Positions 1 to 9,380 of a stretch of DNA of 64,000 bases are shown here, one piece after another; position 1 is the first letter of the stretch, and the number at the start of each line of letters is the position of its first letter. Source of the DNA: Selaginella moellendorffii (taxonomy: Eukaryota; Streptophyta; Lycopodiopsida; Selaginellales; Selaginellaceae); the NCBI RefSeq assembly GCF_000143415.4, contig NW_003314265.1, positions 2,694,559-2,758,558 on the forward strand, read 5' to 3'. The notes below the pieces were generated by a model, which saw only the letters and a list, made by a program, of their open reading frames with translations, searched no databases and had not been told where the DNA came from. Position numbers and translations under genes: made by a program.

Positions 1-1
1 G

Positions 2-1132
2 ATGACCCGGAGAGACAGCGGCGGCGGCGGCGGCGGAGGAGGAGGAGGAGGCGGAGGATCGGCGGCGCTCGATTCGCAGGGCTTCAAGATGATGAAATCC
101 TCGTCGGCGCGCTTCGATCACTCGGCCGCCATGGACGCCGTGTCGCTCTTCACCATGGATCTCCCCAAGCAGCTCACGTACAAGGATCTGGTGGCGGCCA
201 CGGGCAACTTCCACGACTCCAACATCGTGGGGTGTGGCGGCTTTGGCGTGGTGTACAAGGCCCAGCTTTCCGACGGATCGACGGTGGCGATCAAGAAGCT
301 CATCCGGGAAGGGCCAGCCGGCGAGCGGGAATTCCAGGCCGAGATGCACACCCTGGGCCACATCGTCCACGAGAATCTCGTCCCGCTCATGGGATATTCC
401 TCGTACGGCGCTCAGATGCTGCTCGTGTACGAGCTCATGGTCAACGGCAGCGTGGAGGACTGGCTGTACGGCTGCCGCCGCCACGCTGGCGGCGCGGGCG
501 GCCTGGATTGGCCGGCCCGGCTCGACGTGGCGATTGGTACGGCACGGGGTCTCAAGTTCTTGCACCACAGCTGCTCCCCGCCAATCATCCACCGCGACAT
601 GAAGGCTAGTAATATTCTACTTGACGCGGGGTTTCGGCCACGTGTCACGGACTTTGGCCTGGCCAGGGCTTTGGCCGGGCAGGAGGAGACCCACGTCAGC
701 ACCATCGTGGCCGGGACGCTGGGGTATGTCCCGCCAGAGTACTGCCAGACGTGGCGGGCTACTGTCAAGGGCGACGTGTATAGCTACGGCGTCGTCCTCC
801 TGGAGCTCTTGTCCGGGCGGAGGCCAATGCTGGACGCTGGGAACTATATCATGGCCGGGGAGGACAGTGGTCGCGATCTTCATCACAATGTGGAGGAGTT
901 TGAGGATCAGTGTTATAGCAACTTGGTGGAGTGGGCGGTGGAGTGTTACCGGCGGGATCAGCTGTCGCGGCTGCTTGATCCGCTCGTGGCCAGGACGGCG
1001 GGGTCTCACGATGGTCTCGCCAAGTTCTTGAGGCTGGCGCTGGATTGCACGCAAGACGTTCCAGTGAGGAGGCCGTGCATGAGAGATGTGTGCCAGAGGC
1101 TCGAGGATATCAAAGAGGGAGGAGGGGTTTGA
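2..1132 (+). CDS. LRR receptor-like kinase, C-terminal kinase domain (5' truncated by window)
   Basis: The frame is open to the left edge, so only the cytoplasmic end of a larger receptor is present. It starts with a poly-Gly linker, then a juxtamembrane segment and a complete Ser/Thr kinase domain: glycine loop GCGGFGVVYKA (about residues 78-88), VAIKK with the ATP-binding Lys (about 98), catalytic loop HRDMKASNILL, DFG as DFGLARA, and GTLGYVPPEY in the activation/P+1 region. All catalytic residues are present and the RD motif marks an RD kinase. GYVPPEYCQTWRATVKGDVYSYGVVLLELLSGRRP is the pattern of the EMS1/PSKR/BRI1 group of LRR receptor kinases (split here only for description; domain call is from family knowledge). 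A roughly 30-residue insert (around AGNYIMAGEDSGRD) follows the alpha-F region. The TGA is at 1130-1132. The ectodomain and ligand cannot be judged from this window. Confidence 0.9.
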   Translation: MTRRDSGGGGGGGGGGGGGSAALDSQGFKMMKSSSARFDHSAAMDAVSLFTMDLPKQLTYKDLVAATGNFHDSNIVGCGGFGVVYKAQLSDGSTVAIKKLIREGPAGEREFQAEMHTLGHIVHENLVPLMGYSSYGAQMLLVYELMVNGSVEDWLYGCRRHAGGAGGLDWPARLDVAIGTARGLKFLHHSCSPPIIHRDMKASNILLDAGFRPRVTDFGLARALAGQEETHVSTIVAGTLGYVPPEYCQTWRATVKGDVYSYGVVLLELLSGRRPMLDAGNYIMAGEDSGRDLHHNVEEFEDQCYSNLVEWAVECYRRDQLSRLLDPLVARTAGSHDGLAKFLRLALDCTQDVPVRRPCMRDVCQRLEDIKEGGGV

Positions 1133-1498
1133 TCTCCATCCAGATTCCAAAGCCGTTGATCACTCGCAGATTTGTACATGGTTTTCGAATTCGCAGAGAA
1201 AAGAGTAGTTTCTGTAACCTCTTTTTTTTTTCTTCTCAATAACCGGCAGAGCAAATTGATCAACTGGACAGAGATTAGAGAATTCATGCGGGTTATCATA
1301 AAAATCAGTGTGTCGAGTCACAATCGACTCTATGAGAGTCTGCTAGCAGTGCTGGATTCGAGATCTTGGCGATCTTCGTGGTGTTGGTGGTGGAGCGCGT
1401 CCTCCATTCTCATCATCTCGAGCAGGCTGTTGCTCGAGAGAGGGATCCCAGGAAGCTGGTGGAGCTGCTCCTTGTTATATGCGAGCTCATTGAAGAGG
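1133..1498. other. 3' flank of receptor kinase, no gene seen
   Basis: This stretch contains the presumed 3' UTR with a T-rich run near 1221-1231. No ORF in it resembles a protein family. The right end (about 1490-1498) is shared with the flank of the inverted repeat copy near 2551-2566. Confidence 0.5.
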
Positions 1499-1700
1499 TG
1501 TGGATACTCTTCTTCGCTGGATATCTACTGCTAGTGAGAAAACAAACGGGGAAAGGGCCCAATCTCCAGGGGCTGAGAGGGAAAGATGAGTGAATGAGTG
1601 TTGTGTATTACTATGAAAAAATGAATGGAGATGGGGATTCACAACTCAAATTCCCCCCCCTTAAAAGGCAGGCAGTTCTAACTGCCAGCATATGCTAACA
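1499..1700 (-). repeat. LTR-like inverted repeat, left arm
   Basis: About 202 bp whose reverse complement closely matches 2351-2550. Read on the minus strand it begins TGTTAGCATATGCTGGCAG and ends GTATCCACA, the TGT...ACA ends typical of copia-type LTRs. The match extends roughly 15 bp past both ends, so the arms are inverted copies of a slightly larger unit and not two independent insertions. No primer-binding site is seen next to it. Confidence 0.65.
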
Positions 1701-1815
1701 ATTGGTATATGCTGTTGGCTTCAATTAGGTTTTTGGTTGATACACTTTGTTCCTCTGATTGAGTCCTCAATGTGAGTGTAGTTAATCTCTATCGTTTGTT
1801 GTTGCTGCTGCTCAA

Positions 1816-2110
1816 GTTGATAGAGGCGCTTCTGCTGTGGGAGTGTGAGCTCGTGGTTGGGGACACTGTCTAGTGGATCTGCCCCATCATCCTAGATAAT
1901 ATCCACACCTCTTCACTATTTCAGTTGTCCACGACCAAGTGAACCTCCCATCAAGAAGGAGTTCTATGAGCCCTTCAACCACTGGCTCAACACTCAGCTT
2001 GAGGAGATGAAGCAGATCTGCATGCTCGAGTTGATAGAGGCAACACTTTTGCTGCGGGACTGTGAGCTCGTGGTTGGGGACACTGTCTAGTGGATCTGCC
2101 CCATTGTCCT
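1816..2110. repeat. Imperfect direct repeat pair between the inverted arms
   Basis: The segment starting near 1816 (GTTGATAGAGGCGCTTCTG...) is repeated near 2030, both continuing into a shared stretch around GTGAGCTCGTGGTTGGGGAC. A third short copy of the arm flank (TATCCACACCTCTTCACT) lies near 1898. These suggest a rearranged transposon remnant between the two arms. Confidence 0.55.
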
Positions 2111-2192
2111 GGAGCTCGGCTACCTTGGCCAGGAGGGCAGTATGATCATTCTTGAGCTTCCAATAGCGGATGTTGCGCTTGTTGTACTTCAA
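1887..2192 (-). CDS. Unrecognised ORF inside repeat remnant
   Basis: A 101-codon ORF with a leucine-rich, probably helical middle (ALLAKVAELQDNG, LLHLLKLSVEPVVEGLIELL). I do not recognise the family. It lies entirely between the inverted arms and overlaps the internal direct repeats, so it is more likely a fragment of a transposon protein than a host gene. Confidence 0.2.
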   Translation of the reverse strand: MKYNKRNIRYWKLKNDHTALLAKVAELQDNGADPLDSVPNHELTVPQQKCCLYQLEHADLLHLLKLSVEPVVEGLIELLLDGRFTWSWTTEIVKRCGYYLG

Positions 2193-2350
2193 CTTGTAGG
2201 TGTGTTCGTGAGCTGCTGATGGGGTTGATGGCTACTTGGAGACGATCTTTCTGATGTCCCAGAGGTCAAAAACCTAAGCTCAGGGACTCCAGCCCTGAAC
2301 CCAGGGCTGCATTGGAGCCATAGATTTGATCATGCACAGCATATACCATT

Positions 2351-2550
2351 TGTTAGCATATGCTAGCAGTTAGAACCGCCTGCCTTTTAAGGGGGGGAAT
2401 CTGAGTTGTGGATCCCCATTTCCATTCATTGTTTTCATATCAATACACAATGAACACTCGTTCACTCATCTTTCCCTCTCAGCCCCTGGAGATTGGGCCC
2501 TTTTTGTTTTCTCACTAGCAGTAGATATCCAGCAAAGAGGAGTATCCACA
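2351..2550 (+). repeat. LTR-like inverted repeat, right arm
   Basis: The reverse complement of this 200 bp matches 1499-1700. It starts TGTTAGCATATGCTAGC and ends AGTATCCACA, with a run TTTTAAGGGGGGGAAT in both arms. Its right end stops only 5 bp (CCTCT) before the stop codon of the minus-strand gene ending at 2556. Confidence 0.65.
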
Positions 2551-2555
2551 CCTCT

Positions 2556-3780
2556 TCACTCATGGCAGATTTGGATGGTTTCCTCGTCAGCGGTGGAGGT
2601 GGCTGCCTGATCACGATCGAATTCGTGCGGCTGCAGTGATGGAGTCGTGGCAGCAGGCGTGGGCTGCTCGCGAAATTGCTCGTCGCAGATCTTTGCAATT
2701 GCCAACTGAAGAAAAACAATAAAACAGAGCTTATGTCGAGAGAAACATCGTGAGAAATCTTACCTTCTCTCCGTCCGGTTGCTGCACAGCAACAATCACC
2801 TCTCTGGGATCTCCAAAACTGTGAAACTTGTCTCCGTCCGATGTGGTCGAAGGCTCCACGCCATTGCCCTCGCTCTCTCGGTCTCGTAAAACTATCATCG
2901 GCATTCCCTGCAATCCAGAATAGTTTCTTCTCGATCGATGAGCAAATAATTCGTGGAAGAATCAATCGTACCACCGGCTGCTGTGTCCTCTGATCAATGG
3001 CATTGGAGAGCGGGGACACCTGAAAACTCGGCCAGTTTGCGATGATATGGCCTTCGTCGTTGGCCATTGGCATCCGTGAGACTTTGATCACCATAACCGC
3101 GACAAAGGTCTGCGAAAGGAGATAAATTCAAAAGTTTGAAATTAGGGTAATCCCGTACCTCGTACGACAAGAGGATGCTGTAGAGAACAAGGGGCACGGC
3201 GCAGTGGTACCTCCCGCAAGGCTGCCTCTTTGCGTAGACCGCGAGGGATAGAAGCGAGAGCAAGATTTGAGCAGCGGAGTACTGATCAATAGATCAAGCA
3301 AAGGCTATTCAACGTTGATGGATATGAATCGTATAGCGATTTGTAAATCTTACCAGAGATGGGATGTATCCCCGCGAGCAAATGAGCGCGATTATCTCCA
3401 TCGCCCGGTTGAGCATCATGGGATACAAGTGCCATGGGAAATAGCTGGCCGTGAAAAGCTGGTAGCACAAAACTCCCACAATCTCAATCTGCCAAGACCG
3501 AATCAATCGATCGATCATCAGAACAACTGTGGCTTAAACTTTCGCAAGAACTCACCAGGTCTACACAAACAAGGAAGAGAAAGAGCGCCACAACGTACTT
3601 GTGCTTGAGGACGACATGGTGCTGGTTATTGTTGGAGGTGGGGATGATCATATGTGGCGGCGGCGGCGGATTCAAGTGATCGTTGCCCAAGATGTGATGA
3701 TCCAGATCCCATGGTACCATCCGGTTCCAAAAGCTCGCCCATCTCCGCCGAGCGCTGCCGATCCATAGAGACGGAGGCAT
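2556..3780 (-). CDS. Multi-pass membrane protein of unknown family
   Basis: Six exons give a consistent reading frame of about 304 residues: 3780-3556, 3488-3354, 3281-3159, 3109-2972, 2907-2764 and 2705-2556, all introns GT-AG and about 50-75 nt. Hydrophobic segments are KYVVALFLFLVCVDL joined to IEIVGVLCYQLF, a second around NRAMEIIALICS, then SAAQILLSLLSLAVYA and VPLVLYSILLSYETFVAVMVI. The tail is soluble and acidic, with an STTSDGDKF stretch and an end TADEETIQICHE. I do not recognise the family. Partial, broken copies occur at 5230-5570 (-) and 5765-5905 (+), showing local duplication. The stop lies 5 bp from an LTR-like repeat, so the native C-terminus may have been longer. Confidence 0.75.
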
Positions 3781-4070
3781 CTATCATGGATGTCTGAGCT
3801 CTACGAGTGAAAGAAGGCCGCGAGACCTGGCCTGGATCATGATCTAGACGACTGTGCTCCCGGATTCAATCGAGAGCTCCTCCTCCTCCTCCGCATTATC
3901 CCTTCCAAATTCCAATCACTCCTCCATGGATCGAAAGAGATGGCGGAGGAGACAAAGAGACGATCCTTTCCCCTTCTCTCCCCTCTGCATTGAACTGATC
4001 CTTCATCTAACAGTTAACTGCCGGGAGTCCATGTCAGCCCTAAAAGCCGCTAAGGGCTAAAACGTTTAAT

Positions 4071-4135
4071 TGGCTTCATCCAGGTTCGAACTGGAGACCT
4101 TCAGTGGACGTGATAACCAACTACACCATGAAACC
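4071..4135 (-). pseudogene. tRNA-Val pseudogene
   Basis: Minus-strand sequence starts GGTTTCATGGTGTAGTTGG and ends with a T-arm containing GTTCGAACC and the closing stem GAAGCC. It matches the intact tRNA-Val at 6192-6265 but lacks about 9 nt covering the 5' side of the anticodon stem and the anticodon, so it cannot fold as a tRNA. Confidence 0.75.
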
Positions 4136-4488
4136 ATAACAAAAGTTTTATCCTAAACTAGGATAATCTGCTAGGCTTTAAACACGGTTTACCACCCGGC
4201 CTGACAATTGCAACTAGAGCTTCTCGTCTCCAAATCTTTGCAACATACATTTAAATGATTAATATCTCCCACATGATCAAAAAAAGCAATTCATACTACA
4301 GCAAAAAATATGTCCCCCATCCAACCAATTTATATCCCGTGAGGAGTGTAAGTAAGCCGCGACCATCAGCCACTTACATTACACATTAGCCCTGGGACTT
4401 AATTTATATTCATCCTTCCAATGTGGCATGTTGACCTAAACTACGACGTTTTACCATTTTTTTTTTTTTCTCTCCTTCCTCGAATATC

Positions 4489-5000
4489 TCACACAACACT
4501 CGCGCGGCAACAAGGACAGTGCTTACTTCGCTCGATCCACGGCTCCATGCATTCCTTGTGGAATCCGTGTCTACATGGCAGTAGCAGGCTCGTCCGCTCA
4601 ATTTCTTCCAGGCAAATCGGGCAATCCGGGCTCTCATCCTTGTGCGAGAGAATTTGGAGCCAAATTTCTTTTCTGGTGGTGTTGGAGTCAGAACCATGTT
4701 GGATCCATGCCGATTTATTCTGATCGAGCTTGTGAGAGGAAACGAGAGAAAAACAAGCTATGGCTACTTACCTCAACTCCGATGCTCGGAGCCTGGCTTC
4801 CATGATTGGGAAGAGTGTCAAGAGAACGGTTTCAAAACAAAATTCTGTACCTCGGAGGACGAGCGGGGGACTCCAATCTTCTGCGGCTGCTTGTCCCTCG
4901 GCGCCACTAAGTTGGAAGTTGAGCGACTGGATCTGTCCGAGCTCACGCACGAATGGTTGCTCGTCCGCCTTCGACGCGCAAGCTCGACACCAGGTAACAT
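4489..5000 (-). pseudogene. RING-H2 gene copy, disrupted
   Basis: This is a duplicate of the gene at 6493-7133. Exon 1 (start at 5000) is preserved. About 95 bp containing most of exon 2 and its splice acceptor is missing, so intron 1 runs directly into GGAAGCCAGG. A 10-bp loss in exon 3, just after the codons for KKFGS, shifts the RING part out of frame, although the RING codons are still recognisable in another frame. The result would lack both the helical segment and the zinc ligands. Confidence 0.75.
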
Positions 5001-5229
5001 TCTTCCTCCTTTGTCAGGCTCCGTCGTCAAAACGAAACTATTTAGCTACCCGCCGCAAACTTCCAAGAAGCTCCACCCAAAGGGTAATACCTGGCCGTTA
5101 AAAGATTGGATTGGCAGCCACACACACAGGCTGTGAGGGAAACCAAAACCTTACATGGGAGAAAGAGGGCGATCGAAATAATGTCTCGAGAGAAAGACTG
5201 ACAAATCTTGCCTTTTCTCCGTCCAGTTG

Positions 5230-5570
5230 CTGCACGGCAACAATCACCTCTGGGATCTCCAAGACTGTGAAACTTGTCTCCGTCCGATGTGGTCGAAGGC
5301 TCTACGCCATTGCCTTCGCTCTCTTCGTCTCGTAAAACGATCATCGGCATTCCCTACAATCCAGAAAAAGAGTTTTGATCTTTATGAACAAGCGATTTGT
5401 AAAAGATCGATCGTACCACCGGCTGCTGCGTTCTGTGATCAATGGCATTGGACGGCCAGTTTGCGATGATATGACCCTCGTTGTTGGCCATTGGCATCCG
5501 CGAAACTTTGATCACCATAATCGCGACAAAGCGCGAAATTCAAAAGTTTGAAATTAGGGCAATCTCATAC
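5230..5570 (-). pseudogene. Fragment of the 2556-3780 membrane protein gene
   Basis: Minus-strand sequence repeats the 3' exons of the gene at 2556-3780 (GMPMIVLRDEESEGNG..., then the segment around RMPMANNEGHIIANW). A deletion removes the exon-4 middle and its donor (text around the SFQVSPLSN codons is missing), and the upstream membrane exons are absent. It sits directly upstream of the broken RING copy, so the two duplicated together. Confidence 0.65.
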
Positions 5571-5764
5571 CTCGCATTGCATTCAACACCCTAATGTTTC
5601 TCTCGATCTCAAACATATACTTTGCCTCCTCAATCTTCTTTCTTTCAGCACAAATAAGTATTGAGTTCTGGATTTGAGTGAAAAAGTTTATTGTGAAGAA
5701 ATAATGTTAACATAACACAAAAAAAAGTCATAAATTGAATTAAAAAGTTCAAATAACTTTTAAT

Positions 5765-5905
5765 CGTGCTGATTTGTTTCAAATTGCTATATGATTTATT
5801 TCCATCAACTTTGTGCTTGATCTATTCAAATCTTGCTCTGCTTCTATCCCTCACAATCTATGCAAAGAGGCACCCTTGTGGGAGGTACCAGCTCCTTGTT
5901 CTCTA
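5765..5905 (+). pseudogene. Inverted fragment of membrane protein gene (exon 3 region)
   Basis: On the plus strand the sequence matches the minus-strand intron 2/exon 3 of the 2556-3780 gene: it runs from the intron (TTTGTGCTTGATCTATT) into codons for NLALLLSLTIYAKRHPCGRYQ, compared with LSLLSLAVYAKRQPCGRYH in the intact gene. The copy is on the opposite strand, AT-shifted and cut at both ends. Confidence 0.6.
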
Positions 5906-6191
5906 TGTTTATAAGTTAATTACTCGATTATCTACATTTTACTTTAGTTAATGACATTATTTAAAAAATTGGGTTATAAAATTTTTGATCTCAAAGAAAA
6001 CACATAACCTAAATTGGGCACTTAATTTGGGCATTTAATTAGAGTAATACGACTGAAAGAAGCAAGCTTAGGGTTAGGGCTTTTCAATTGGCGATGCATT
6101 ATCCCTTAATCACTCCACGGATTGAGAGAGATGCCTAAAATTGAAATTAATCGGCTGACCTGTGCAACACGCGTACTCAAGAAAATTCAGC

Positions 6192-6265
6192 TGGCTTCAT
6201 CCAGGTTTGAACTGGAGACCTTCAGTGTGTTAGACTGACGTGATGACCAACTACACCATGAAACC
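6192..6265 (-). tRNA. tRNA-Val (anticodon AAC)
   Basis: Minus strand folds as a cloverleaf: acceptor stem GGTTTCA with TGAAGCC (one G-U), D-arm GTGTAGTTGGTCATCAC, anticodon stem TCAGT/ACTGA with loop CTAACAC (anticodon AAC, Val), variable AGGTC, T-stem TCCAG/CTGGA with loop TTCAAAC, discriminator A. No intron. The T-loop has A instead of the usual G at position 57, a permitted purine. A run of four T follows about 5-8 nt downstream on the transcribed strand, suitable as a Pol III stop. Confidence 0.85.
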
Positions 6266-6492
6266 ATTAACGAATGTTTTATCTTAAAGTAGAATAATCT
6301 GATTCTGCTTGAGAATATTCCTCACACGGTTTGGTGTTGAAAACTCTTGTCTGTTGCTCCGTGAGGAGCGTAAGTAAGCCGCGGCCATCAGCCTGGGACT
6401 TAATTTATATTCCCTCCAACAAGGCATGTGGACATGTTGACCTAAAGTACGACGTTTTACCAATTTTTTTTTTCTCTCCTTCCTCGAATATC

Positions 6493-7133
6493 TCACACAA
6501 CACTCGCGCGGCAACAAGGACAGTGATTACTTCGCTCGATCCACGGCTTTATGCATTCCTTGTGGAATCCGTGTCTACACGGCAGTAGCAGGCTCGTCCG
6601 CCCAATTTCTTCCAGGCAAATCGGGCAATCCGGCCTCTCATCCTTGTGCGAGAGAATTTGGAGCTTGCCACTGCCAAATTTCTTTTTTGTTGGTGTTGGA
6701 GTAGGAACCGTGTTGGATCCATGCCGAGTTATTCTGCGCATTCGCTCGAGCTTGTGAGAGGAAACGAGAGAAAAACAACTTACCTCAACTCCGGTGCTCG
6801 GAGCCTGGCTTCCAACCTCTCCCGAGCTTCGTTTGCTGCGGTTCTGGATGTCTCGTCTCTTGGGTGGAAACGATATCGCGCTTGCAGTGTTGCTAGAGCG
6901 TTAGCAGCTGCTTCTTCAATCTATGATTTGGAAGAGTGTCAGGAGAACGATTTCAAAACAAGATTTTGTACCTCGGAGGACGTGCGGGGGACTCCAATCT
7001 TCTGCTGCTGCCGCTGCTGCTGCTTGTCCCTCGTCGCCACTATGTTGGAAGTCGAGCGACTGGATCTCTCCGAGCTCACGCACGAATAGTTGCTCGTCCG
7101 CCTTCGACGCGCAAGCTCGACACCAGGTAACAT
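6493..7133 (-). CDS. RING-H2 finger protein (probable E3 ubiquitin ligase)
   Basis: Three exons (7133-6972, 6920-6784, 6733-6493) give about 179 residues. The N-terminus is Arg/Ser-rich (LARRRRTSNYSC) with a short poly-Gln run. Exon 2 encodes an Ala/Glu-rich probable helix (IEEAAANALATLQARYRF). The C-terminus is a RING-H2: CPIC, then CRHGFHKEC, then CPCC, spacing C-x2-C-x14-C-x-H-x2-H-x2-C-x10-C-x2-C, ending almost at the C-terminus. Such proteins recruit E2 enzymes to ubiquitinate a substrate; the substrate is unknown. A broken paralogue lies at 4489-5000, and the tRNA-Val next to it was duplicated in the same block. Confidence 0.8.
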
Positions 7134-7502
7134 TCTTCCTCCTTTGTCAGGCTTCGCTCGTCAAATCGAGACTATTTAGCTACCCCGCAGCAAACTTCCA
7201 AGAAGCTCCACCAAAGGTTAATATCTGGCCGTTAAAAGGATTGGATTGGCAGCCACACACACAGGCTGTGAGGCAAACCAAAACCTTACCTGCGAGAAAG
7301 AGCGATCGAAATAATGCTTGGACTTTTATGTCCCAACGTCGCTTCAGCTTAGCACTAACGAAGAAAGAAAACGCAAAGAAAATCAGCGATTTAGAATCTC
7401 AAATCTGAAGGGAAATTGACAGTGTAGAAAACGATATTTTGCGTCTTTGGAATCATTCTAGACAAAGCAGATCAGGAGAATGACAAGACGAACCTGGTTT
7501 GA

Positions 7503-8402
7503 TTACTGTTGTGGTTCTGTAAGTTGGACAAGACCATCTGTCAGCCAGTAGCTGATTTCACCCCTCGTGACCTTGGACATCCTGAACAGCCACTTAGTCA
7601 GCCTTTTGCCATGCCTCACGCTCGCCACAACTTTGCCGTCGCTGGCATTCACGATTTCGTAGCTTTCCATCTTGAGGAGCTCCGGAAATCTGCCTGCCTA
7701 GAGCCTTTTAGAAACCAGAGACAACGCTAGCATTCGCGTAAACTCACCTTGTCTTGAACTTGAGCGCGAAATGGCCAAAGTGGTAGAGGTCAGCCGCGGA
7801 TCCAAAGTAGCAAGGAAGGCTACCATCAAAATCTCCTTCAGCATTTGCAAACAAGTACATCACCTGCGAGAGCGTTCTTTAGAAACTCCACTCCATGCGC
7901 GTTTGCCAAAGAAAACAAGATGAAAAGAGGTAACTCTGACCTCCAGCCCGTGATCTTGGCGAGGATTATTGTTCTCCAGCAATGCATCCAGTTGGATCCG
8001 CACAGCCTCCTCGGCATTAAGCTGGAAAGGATTCGTGTGAGTTTTGAGGACAATCACAAAACCACTCTCGAGATATTTACCTGTGGCAGCGGTTTTGCGC
8101 CAGGCCCGGTGGCAGCAGCATCATTCCTCCGGACGCTGCCGAGATCAATCAATGAGCGAGAACCGCCGCGCAACAATTTCTCGTTACCTCGCGTCGTCGC
8201 CATCGAAGGGCGACGAAGAAGCCGCCACTCGCATTCGCATTCCCTGGAAAGGAAGATTTCTCGTCCATCCCGCGGCTGCCGCGCAAGGACGATGGAGAAC
8301 AGGCAGCGGCGGAAGCCCCGCGCCTAGCAGCATTGGCCGGCGACCTAGCAATCTCGCTAGCAAGAACCCTGAACTGGTCAACGTGGCCGTCTCCTTGACC
8401 AT
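7503..8402 (-). CDS. Conserved plant protein, probably plastid-targeted (DUF4864-like core)
   Basis: Five exons with matching phases: 8402-8188, 8135-8081, 8021-7941, 7863-7748, 7689-7503. The first exon encodes an Ala/Arg/Leu-rich, acid-poor leader consistent with a plastid transit peptide. The core reads LNAEEAVRIQLDALLENN, then DHGLEVMYLFAN, then CYFGSAADLYHFGHFALKF, then FPELLKMESYEIVNASDGK, ending YWLTDGLVQLTEPQQ. The pattern 'xVRxQLxALxxNxxPxxDxGIExxYxFA' resembles plant members of a small NTF2/DUF4864-like family; this is from memory and only a fold-level guess. No catalytic residues are evident. Confidence 0.7.
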
Positions 8403-8572
8403 TGACCACGCGGAAAAGTCGCTCCACCGGTGAAGTCGCGTGCTGCGGCCCTGGACTAGAAGTGCGCGATCGATCAGTGCTCTCATCAAAATGTGATCGA
8501 TCGCGTGCTGGTGATCCATCGCTCCATCGAGTAATCAATTCATCTAGTTCTTAGGCGCTCACCACAAGATCC

Positions 8573-9022
8573 ATGGCGACCTTTTGCAAGAGGGCGATGA
8601 CACAGGGCAGCGCGATCGTGGTGCGATTCATGGGGCGCTACCCGCCAACAGCGAGATCCGTGTACAAGCCGCCCAACTCGCCGGATCACAGCCACCGCCA
8701 CGAGCACGATCACCACGCGCTCCTTCACCTGGAGCAAATGGCACTCCGGCGCGAGTTCTTGCTGCCCAGCATCGCCAGCATGGTGGTCTCGCTCGATCAG
8801 CAGGGCGCGGAGTGGCAGTGGCTCTCTTCCATCCAAGGTGACGACGAATCACGCGAACTGTTCGAGGCAATCGAGAGGGTCTGCATGGAGAGGCTCTCGA
8901 TCGAGCAGTGGGATCTCGCGGTAGCGATCAAGGCCATGGTGGCCGCGGGGAAGATCTCCCCACTCGTTTACATCATCCTCCTCAAGCTTTTTGTCCTCGA
9001 CACAGTTTCGATACTGGATTGA
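8573..9022 (+). CDS. Orphan hypothetical protein, 149 aa
   Basis: Single-exon ORF from ATG at 8573 to TGA at 9020-9022. It contains a His-rich stretch (SPDHSHRHEHDHHALLHLE), a helical middle and a hydrophobic end (LVYIILLKLFVLDTVSILD). GC content and codon use match neighbouring genes. No family recognised. It could be the end of a longer gene or an untranslated ORF. Confidence 0.45.
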   Translation: MATFCKRAMTQGSAIVVRFMGRYPPTARSVYKPPNSPDHSHRHEHDHHALLHLEQMALRREFLLPSIASMVVSLDQQGAEWQWLSSIQGDDESRELFEAIERVCMERLSIEQWDLAVAIKAMVAAGKISPLVYIILLKLFVLDTVSILD

Positions 9023-9380
9023 GATATCCATTCTTTCATAGTGAGAGATCCATCAAGATCTAAATTTTTTTTGCCTGGAGAAACTTCCAGCCTACCTAAG
9101 ATCCAGAGTATACAATTTTGATTTTTTCCTTCTATATACTTTGATTCATAGTACTCGGTACAAAGGGTGACATATCGACTTTCACAAGGAAATCAAACTC
9201 ACTATTTAGTTATTGAAAGCAGCAAAGCTTTCAGCAGCTCCTCGTTTTCTTCCAATCTTTAGTTCTTCGTTGTTGCGAGCAGCGTCCTCGAGAACACGAG
9301 AAATTCGGCTGGAAACTTTCTCCCCCCTCTCTGTCTCTCTCTCCCTCTCACTCTCCTCCATCTCCTGCGATCGCATTTCT
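9023..9380. other. Intergenic, no gene seen
   Basis: AT-rich with a pyrimidine run (CTCTCTGTCTCTCTCTCCC near 9330). It lies downstream of two convergent genes and probably holds both 3' UTRs. Confidence 0.5.

Noticed and set aside
8028-8327. Plus-strand ORFs over 7845-8433
   Set aside because: Shadows of the spliced minus-strand gene, whose five exons join in phase and end cleanly.
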